A stretch of 9,991 nucleotides of DNA from Hyphomicrobiales bacterium (GTDB lineage Bacteria > Pseudomonadota > Alphaproteobacteria > Rhizobiales > Beijerinckiaceae): the NCBI GenBank assembly GCA_028290125.1, contig JAQGKM010000415.1, positions 1 to 9,991 of the forward strand. The letters are read 5' to 3'. Every line of letters begins with the position of its first letter. The first letter of the stretch is position 1. The position numbers and the translations under genes are program-made. The notes beneath the pieces were generated by a model that worked only from the letters and a program-made list of their open reading frames with translations, did not search any database and was not told where the DNA came from. Below are positions 6,601 to 9,991 of the stretch, piece after piece.

Positions 6601-7367
6601 GTCGCGACGCCATGCCGGACGGCGGTCGGCTGACTCTCGAGACACAGAATGCGCATCTCGACGAACGTTACGTCGCGGGACATTTGGGCGTTCATGCCGG
6701 GCAATACATTCTCATCGCCGTCACCGACACCGGCACCGGCATGCCTGAAGACGTGGTCGCCAAGGTTTTCGACCCGTTCTTTACCACCAAGGAAGTCGGC
6801 AAGGGCACGGGCTTGGGGCTGTCGCAGGTCTATGGTTTCGTGAAGCAGTCCGGCGGCCACGTGAAGGTCTATTCCGAGCCGGGACAGGGGACGACCGTCA
6901 AGGTCTATCTGCCGCGTCTCCTGGGCGCGGTGAGCGAGCAGGAGAGCGCGGAAACTTCGTCGGAATTGCCGCTTGGCGAGTCTCAGGAGGTCATCCTTGT
7001 CGTCGAGGACGAGCCGGCGGTCCGACAGTTCAGCATCGATGCGCTGACGGAGCTCGGCTATCCGATCATCGAGGCCGACAGCGCCGCAACTGCGTTGCGT
7101 CTGCTCGACGCGCATCCGGAAATTGCGCTCATGTTCACGGACGTCGTCATGCCCGAAGTGAACGGCGCCAAGCTCGCCGTCGAGGCGCGCAAGCGCCGGC
7201 CCGGCCTGCGGATTCTCTTCACGACGGGCTACACCCGCAATGCGGTCGTGCACAACGGCGTGCTGGACCAGGGCGTGCAATTGCTCGGCAAGCCGTTCTC
7301 GATCGAGGAGCTCGCCGCCAAGGTGCGCGAAGTCCTCGATGCGCCCATCGCCGAACCCGGCGCGTAA
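3654..7367 (+). CDS. Soluble hybrid sensor histidine kinase/response regulator with five PAS domains and one GAF domain
   Basis: Encodes 1237 residues with no membrane segment, so it senses in the cytoplasm. Approximate order: PAS 45-170, PAS 175-295, GAF 300-450, PAS 464-580, coiled linker 580-615, PAS 618-710, PAS 732-832, HisKA 853-925, HATPase 965-1085, REC 1112-1225. Key residues: phospho-accepting H869 in GGIAHDFNN; N-box N978 and N982 (NLAVNGRDAMPDGG, with G983 where alanine is usual); D1025 in DTGTGMP; DPFFTTK; GKGTGLGLSQVYGF; receiver E1118/D1119, phospho-acceptor D1163 in FTDVVMPEVNG, T1190/T1191 and K1213. All catalytic positions are present, so it should autophosphorylate and pass phosphate to its own receiver. 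There is no DNA-binding output and no separate regulator nearby, so the final target is unknown. The last two PAS domains are related to each other. No flavin-binding cysteine motif of LOV domains or haem motif was recognised, so the signal is unknown. Start: ATG 3654 with a weak GGGG upstream. Confidence 0.93.
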   Translation: MSKSAALAFDAPDFLAGGGKAGALIRAIDWATTPLGSPEQWPYPLKTLVGVMLAAGQPMFVAWGAERRLLYNDSYAVMLADRHPAALGQPILEVWHEVRADIAPLVEQVFAGKPVEMSNITLQLDRPGRPRDAHFAFSYTPVRDESGEILGLFCPCTETTEQVVAERIRSEAAERQRMLLQQMPGFVAVLSGPDHVYEYVNDAYITLAGSRDFLGRKVRDAFPEIEGQGYYELLDRVYASGEPYVAREAMVRLAGNAKDSYVDLLYEPIRDDTGAISGIFVGGYDVTERVLVEQRRSALLTLDDRLRDVSDPVDLSYAASELLGEVLRASRVGYGAIDPEAGTITVERCWRVPGLDSVAGVHLAADYGGYFDELRAGANVKNADVTTDPRTSGNTEPFQWLGIRAFLDVPVVEQGKTIAEMFVHSIAPRIWTEEEAAFVSEFAERTRAAIARRVAEQELRASEARLRAIVNAVPVGLVYADANGRVTGGNAHIEEIVGHRVFLSNGLEDYEDWVSFHPDGRRVQRDEYPLARVISGAEQRPELEVLYRRGDGREAWVRFVAAPVHGPDGRIVGGVVATLDIDRERRAQERLRELNANLEQQVIERTQARGRTWQVTPDLMGALNADGYFKTSNPAWKTVLGWSETEVASKSIWELLHPDDIERTRLGFELTKVGQPAIQFPNRYRCKDGSYRWISWVGVPEDGLIYCIGRDITAEKAQEVELKARTAERDQLWTLAEEMLARANYSGMMTAVNPAWTKVLGFQESELLTRPYSDFMHPDDVGVTLAALQSMGRTKQPTRFENRIMTAAGDWKPIGWTVAPEPDGINFIAVGRDLEDAKRREAELAAAQEALRQSQKMEAVGQLTGGIAHDFNNMLAVVIGSLDLLARRTGAADVRAKRYVDAATDGARRAALLTQRLLAFSRQQPLRPEPIDANKLVAGMSELIRGALGADVRLETVLASGLWRTQADPNQLENVILNLAVNGRDAMPDGGRLTLETQNAHLDERYVAGHLGVHAGQYILIAVTDTGTGMPEDVVAKVFDPFFTTKEVGKGTGLGLSQVYGFVKQSGGHVKVYSEPGQGTTVKVYLPRLLGAVSEQESAETSSELPLGESQEVILVVEDEPAVRQFSIDALTELGYPIIEADSAATALRLLDAHPEIALMFTDVVMPEVNGAKLAVEARKRRPGLRILFTTGYTRNAVVHNGVLDQGVQLLGKPFSIEELAAKVREVLDAPIAEPGA

Positions 7368-7399
7368 GCGGGCGGCTTCGACCAGACAGGTTGCTGCAC

Positions 7400-7777
7400 A
7401 TGTTGAACAAGCGGGCTTTGCAGGTTGCGGTGTTGCTGGCGAGCGTCGTGCCGATCGGCGCGGGGCTCGCGGGCGTGTTCGAAGGCAGCCTGTTCCTGTC
7501 CGACCAGCTCGCGCCGGCCGCGCAGGACAGTCACTTCCGCTACCTGTCGGGTCTCTTGCTCGCGATCGGACTGGCGTTCGCCAGCGCCGTGCGGCGGATC
7601 GAACGGCACGGCGGGTTGTTTCTTCTTCTCACCGGAATCGTCGTGACCGGCGGCCTCGCGCGGCTGGCCGGACTCGTGTTCACGGGCGCGTCCTCCACCA
7701 GCACGCTGTTCGCGCTCTTCATGGAGCTGCTGGTGACGCCCGCCATCTTCATCTGGCAAAGATCGGTCGCACGCTGA
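7400..7777 (+). CDS. Small integral membrane protein, DUF4345 type
   Basis: Encodes 125 residues from ATG 7400, preceded by ACAGG 9 bases upstream; a TTG at 7391 in the same frame lies too close to that site. Four hydrophobic segments are visible, at about 6-27, 47-65, 71-94 and 103-121, with HFRYLSGLLLAIGLAF and GGLARLAGLVF matching my recollection of the DUF4345 family (usually 120-130 residues, function unknown). It begins 32 bp after the kinase stop with no terminator between, so it may be co-transcribed with the kinase; a functional link is inference. Its stop codon is only 3 bp from the stop of the opposing iron permease. Confidence 0.75.
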   Translation: MLNKRALQVAVLLASVVPIGAGLAGVFEGSLFLSDQLAPAAQDSHFRYLSGLLLAIGLAFASAVRRIERHGGLFLLLTGIVVTGGLARLAGLVFTGASSTSTLFALFMELLVTPAIFIWQRSVAR

Positions 7778-7780
7778 CGC

Positions 7781-8632
7781 TCAGGGGCGCTCTGAGGCAT
7801 TCTTCAGGGTCGCCCGATATTTCTCCAGCCCGGCGGGGCGCTGTTTTGGAATGAGGCTGATTCCGAATTGCATGATCAGCACGACAAGATAGGCGGCGAG
7901 CTGAAAGAAGGTCGGCTCGTCTGAATATCCGATGATGCATTGGAGCATGTGCCCGAACAGTGACTCCTGGGAGACGATGGCTTTCGTGCTCCAGATGACC
8001 GTCGAGGAAACGATGTTGAGGTCTTGCAGGATTTCAACGCTACGCGCCGCCATGCCGGCTGAAAACAGGATCAGCACGAGGTTCGCCGCCTGCATGACGG
8101 GGCGGATCGGAAGCGCCGCGATGCTGTGATAGATGACGTAGATGGCCGACAGCCCGACACTCACCCCGAGCACGAGGCCGAGCATCACGCAAAGAAGCGT
8201 GTCCTTGGTGGATGCGACGACGCCATAAAGAAAAAGGATCGTTTCCGATCCCTCCCGGAACACGGCGGCGGCGATCACGATCGCCATGCTGCCGAGCAGT
8301 TTCCCGTCCTGCACCGACGCCTTGCCGCGGCGATGAAGGCCGAGCACGAAGGCCTCGCCATAACGCACGCGCCATGCACGAAACAGGAGCAGCGATCCTG
8401 TCGCCAGAATGAGGAGCGTTGCGCCAAGAAGGTCTTCGCCCTGTTCGGCCCAGGCGGCGTGCAGGACGATCACCGCTGCGGCGAAGGCCAACGCCAATGC
8501 GAAGCCGACCGCGACGCCGCCGACGATCCAGCGCCGTTTGGGAGAGACAGGATCGAGCACGGCGAAACACAGCGCCACGACGAACCCGAGTTCGAGGCTT
8601 TCACGCAAGCAGATCAAGAAGCTGGCGAGCAT
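7781..8632 (-). CDS. FTR1-family high-affinity iron permease (EfeU-like)
   Basis: Encodes 283 residues with about seven hydrophobic segments, the usual size for bacterial FTR1 permeases of the inner membrane. The family's two iron-pathway motifs are present: RESLE at 10-14 in the first helix (a variant of REGLE) and REGSE at 126-130 in the fourth (FREGSETILFLYG). In Efe systems this permease imports iron with periplasmic EfeO and the haem-peroxidase-like EfeB; neither gene is adjacent here, so it acts alone or with partners elsewhere. The start is well supported by an AGGGAGGG site. It is convergent with the DUF4345 gene, 3 bp apart, with no terminator between them, so the 3' ends of the two transcripts should overlap. 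The upstream gene on the same strand, an RTX protein, ends 142 bp away. Confidence 0.9.
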   Translation of the reverse strand: MLASFLICLRESLELGFVVALCFAVLDPVSPKRRWIVGGVAVGFALALAFAAAVIVLHAAWAEQGEDLLGATLLILATGSLLLFRAWRVRYGEAFVLGLHRRGKASVQDGKLLGSMAIVIAAAVFREGSETILFLYGVVASTKDTLLCVMLGLVLGVSVGLSAIYVIYHSIAALPIRPVMQAANLVLILFSAGMAARSVEILQDLNIVSSTVIWSTKAIVSQESLFGHMLQCIIGYSDEPTFFQLAAYLVVLIMQFGISLIPKQRPAGLEKYRATLKNASERP

Positions 8633-8640
8633 CCGACGCG

Positions 8641-8648
8641 CCCTCCCT
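8641..8648 (-). promoter_or_regulatory. Strong ribosome binding site of the FTR1 gene
   Basis: Read on the minus strand this is AGGGAGGG, 8 bases before ATG 8632-8630. It fixes the start so that the protein begins directly with the first membrane helix carrying RESLE. Confidence 0.75.
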
Positions 8649-8774
8649 ATTTGGTGGTTTCTGGGTTTTGAGTTTTGGATGAGATGGGAACGGCCGCGGT
8701 GGAGAGCCGGCGCTCGGGGCGGGGAGGAGTCGCTTCCGGGCCAGCGGTTGTTGACCCGGATGCTTGTGTGTCGA
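8649..8774. other. Intergenic stretch between the RTX gene and FTR1
   Basis: About 125 bases without a coding region. On the minus strand a short CCGGG/CCCGG inverted pair (about 8736-8759) follows the RTX stop, but its loop is long and no T-run follows, so I do not call a terminator. A GT-rich patch at 8650-8680 on the plus strand gives a CA-rich leader on the minus strand. No clear promoter was found. Confidence 0.4.
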
Positions 8775-9991
8775 TCAGATCAGATGAATGTCGAAAGCAT
8801 TCAGGATCGTGACTTTCTGCAGGGTGATCGTGTCGGCCCCGGCGGTGATCACGACGTTTGCGCCGACGGTGGCGGAATGGGCCAGAACATCGTCCACCGA
8901 TGCGAACAGCGCGCGCGACAATTCCAGTATGTCGTGATTGTCGTTGGCCACGCTGAAATCGGTGATGACATCCTGCCCGAACCCGGCGCCGAAGTAGAAG
9001 GTGTCGTTCCCGAGGCCGCCGGTCAGACTGTCGGCTCCGGTGCCGCCGGTGATGCGATCCGCGCCGTTGCCGCCGTTGATCGTGTCAGCGCCGGCGTCGC
9101 CGAACAGACGATCGTCGCCACTGCCGCCGGTCAGCGCATCGTTGCCCGCGCCGCCGATCAGTGTGTCGGCCTGGTTGCCACCCGACAGCCTGTCATCGCC
9201 GCCGCCACCGATGATGGTGCTGGCCGCATTGCTCGCGGCGGTTCCCTGGAAAGCTCCGTTTCCATTGAAGATCAGCGTCTCGACATTTGCTGCGGAGTTC
9301 ATGTCGAACTTGGCGAGCGTGGTGTAGATCCTGTCGTTGCCGCCATTGCCGGCCTCGACAACCTTGTCGCCTGTGTTGTCGACGAAGTACGTGTCGTTGC
9401 CGCCGAGCCCCGTCATCGTGTCCTGACCCGCGAGCCCGTTGATGATGTCGGCGCCAGCAGTGCCATTCATCGAATTGTTGCCGGTTGTCGCACCGCCGAC
9501 CACGTTTTCAGCAGCAAGGCCATTGGTGATCTGCACGTTGATCGTTTGCAGCACGACGTGACCCGCCGCGTCCGACGCCTGAACGACGACGCTCCAGACG
9601 TGACCAGGGTTGGTCGGATCCTCGAAGTCCAGCAGCGCCGGGTTGGCGACCACGAGCTGGTTGCCCGAGAGGGCAAAGCGTCCGTCGGCCGAGTCGACGA
9701 GACTCAGCGTGACAGAACCGCCTTCCGGATCGCTTGCAGCGATCGCGCCAACGGTCAACGCGGGCGCGGCGACGGCGTGCGTCTCGGCAATCGACATGAC
9801 GGCCGCGGACGTGATCAGCGGCGCCTCGTCGACATTGGTCACCGTCACGACGACATCCTTCACGATGGAGGCGTTCCCGCTGTCCGTCGCCTGGATCTTG
9901 ATGTTGTAGACGTTGCCGTGCGCCGGGTTTTCGAAATTTGGCGCCGTGACGAATTTCAGCAAGCCGGTCGCCGGATCCAGCGCGAACAGGC
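8775..9991 (-). CDS. C-terminal part of a large secreted RTX (haemolysin-type calcium-binding) protein with cadherin-like domains, 5' end beyond window
   Basis: The visible 404 residues run from the right edge to a TGA at 8777-8775. The frame is open at the edge (LFALDPATG precedes LLKFVTAPNFENP), so the true start is outside. Order: the end of one cadherin-like repeat (DPATG...NFENP...VTVTNVDEAP); a complete one (SIAETHAVAAP...DPEGG...RFALSGNQL...DFEDPTNPGHVW...INVQITNG); a first RTX block of three repeats (GTAGADIIN, GLAGQDTMT, GLGGNDTYF); a beta-rich spacer (NVETLIFNGNGAFQGTAASN); a second RTX block of eight nonapeptides; and a C-terminal segment (FGAGFGQDVITDF...ITLQKVTILNAFDIHLI) typical of the uncleaved type I secretion signal. 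Calcium binding drives folding outside the cell. No enzymatic domain is visible, so adhesin or surface/biofilm protein is most likely. No type I secretion genes are in the window. Confidence 0.9.
   Translation of the reverse strand, partial: LFALDPATGLLKFVTAPNFENPAHGNVYNIKIQATDSGNASIVKDVVVTVTNVDEAPLITSAAVMSIAETHAVAAPALTVGAIAASDPEGGSVTLSLVDSADGRFALSGNQLVVANPALLDFEDPTNPGHVWSVVVQASDAAGHVVLQTINVQITNGLAAENVVGGATTGNNSMNGTAGADIINGLAGQDTMTGLGGNDTYFVDNTGDKVVEAGNGGNDRIYTTLAKFDMNSAANVETLIFNGNGAFQGTAASNAASTIIGGGGDDRLSGGNQADTLIGGAGNDALTGGSGDDRLFGDAGADTINGGNGADRITGGTGADSLTGGLGNDTFYFGAGFGQDVITDFSVANDNHDILELSRALFASVDDVLAHSATVGANVVITAGADTITLQKVTILNAFDIHLI
8994..9209 (-). repeat. Eight tandem RTX nonapeptide repeats (27 bp units)
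   Basis: Eight consecutive 9-residue units in the protein, beginning GGGGDDRLS, GGNQADTLI, GGAGNDALT, GGSGDDRLF and ending GGTGADSLT, GGLGNDTFY, follow GGxGxDxxx and build a calcium-binding beta-roll. At DNA level the units are diverged, so the array is constrained as protein, not a recent DNA expansion. The second unit has Q in place of the third glycine. Confidence 0.9.

Noticed and set aside
5256..7280. 674-codon open frame on the minus strand
   Set aside because: Opposite the PAS, HisKA, ATPase and receiver domains, all intact on the plus strand. Composition is that of an antisense shadow.
8994..9209. Regularly spaced repeats resembling a CRISPR array
   Set aside because: The 27-bp period comes from RTX nonapeptides in an open frame; units are contiguous and diverged, without spacers.

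Overview
The window is GC-rich and read as coding over most of its length. It looks like a chromosomal piece of an alphaproteobacterium, probably Hyphomicrobiales (Rhizobiales). Support comes from the codon composition, a PAS-rich soluble hybrid histidine kinase of a type common in Methylobacterium/Bradyrhizobium-like genomes, paired exported ferritin-like proteins, and an RTX protein with cadherin-like domains. This placement is inference; there is no rRNA or tRNA to anchor it.

Left part (1-1800, + strand). The window opens inside a reading frame whose first 87 bases are an exact copy of bases 589-675. It then switches to an unrelated cysteine-containing tail and ends at a strong hairpin (172-201). 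A complete solute-binding protein gene of an ABC importer follows (275-1321) with its own intrinsic terminator. Next is a small group II truncated haemoglobin (1396-1788). The repeat is what the junction of a 588-bp tandem duplication, in frame because 588 = 3 x 196, would look like, or an assembly artefact of the same shape.

Middle (1800-3650, + strand). After an AT-richer intergenic stretch with an 18-bp palindrome come two consecutive exported ferritin-like (Ferritin_2 type) genes, 27 bp apart and almost surely one operon. Both keep a full set of candidate di-iron ligands. A long hairpin without a T-run follows.

Right part (3654-9991). A 1237-residue cytoplasmic hybrid sensor kinase (PAS-PAS-GAF-PAS-PAS-PAS-HisKA-HATPase-REC) is followed 32 bp later by a small DUF4345-type membrane protein. 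That gene converges on an FTR1-family iron permease on the minus strand, with only 3 bp between stop codons. Upstream of FTR1 on the same strand is the C-terminal 404 residues of a secreted RTX/cadherin-like protein whose start lies beyond the window.

Iron or haem recurs (ferritin-like pair, truncated haemoglobin, FTR1, and possibly the solute-binding protein), but the genes sit in several transcription units on both strands, so a single system is not demonstrated. I see no CRISPR, insertion sequence, phage gene, tRNA or rRNA. The most unusual structure is the 588-bp-period repeat at the left edge.
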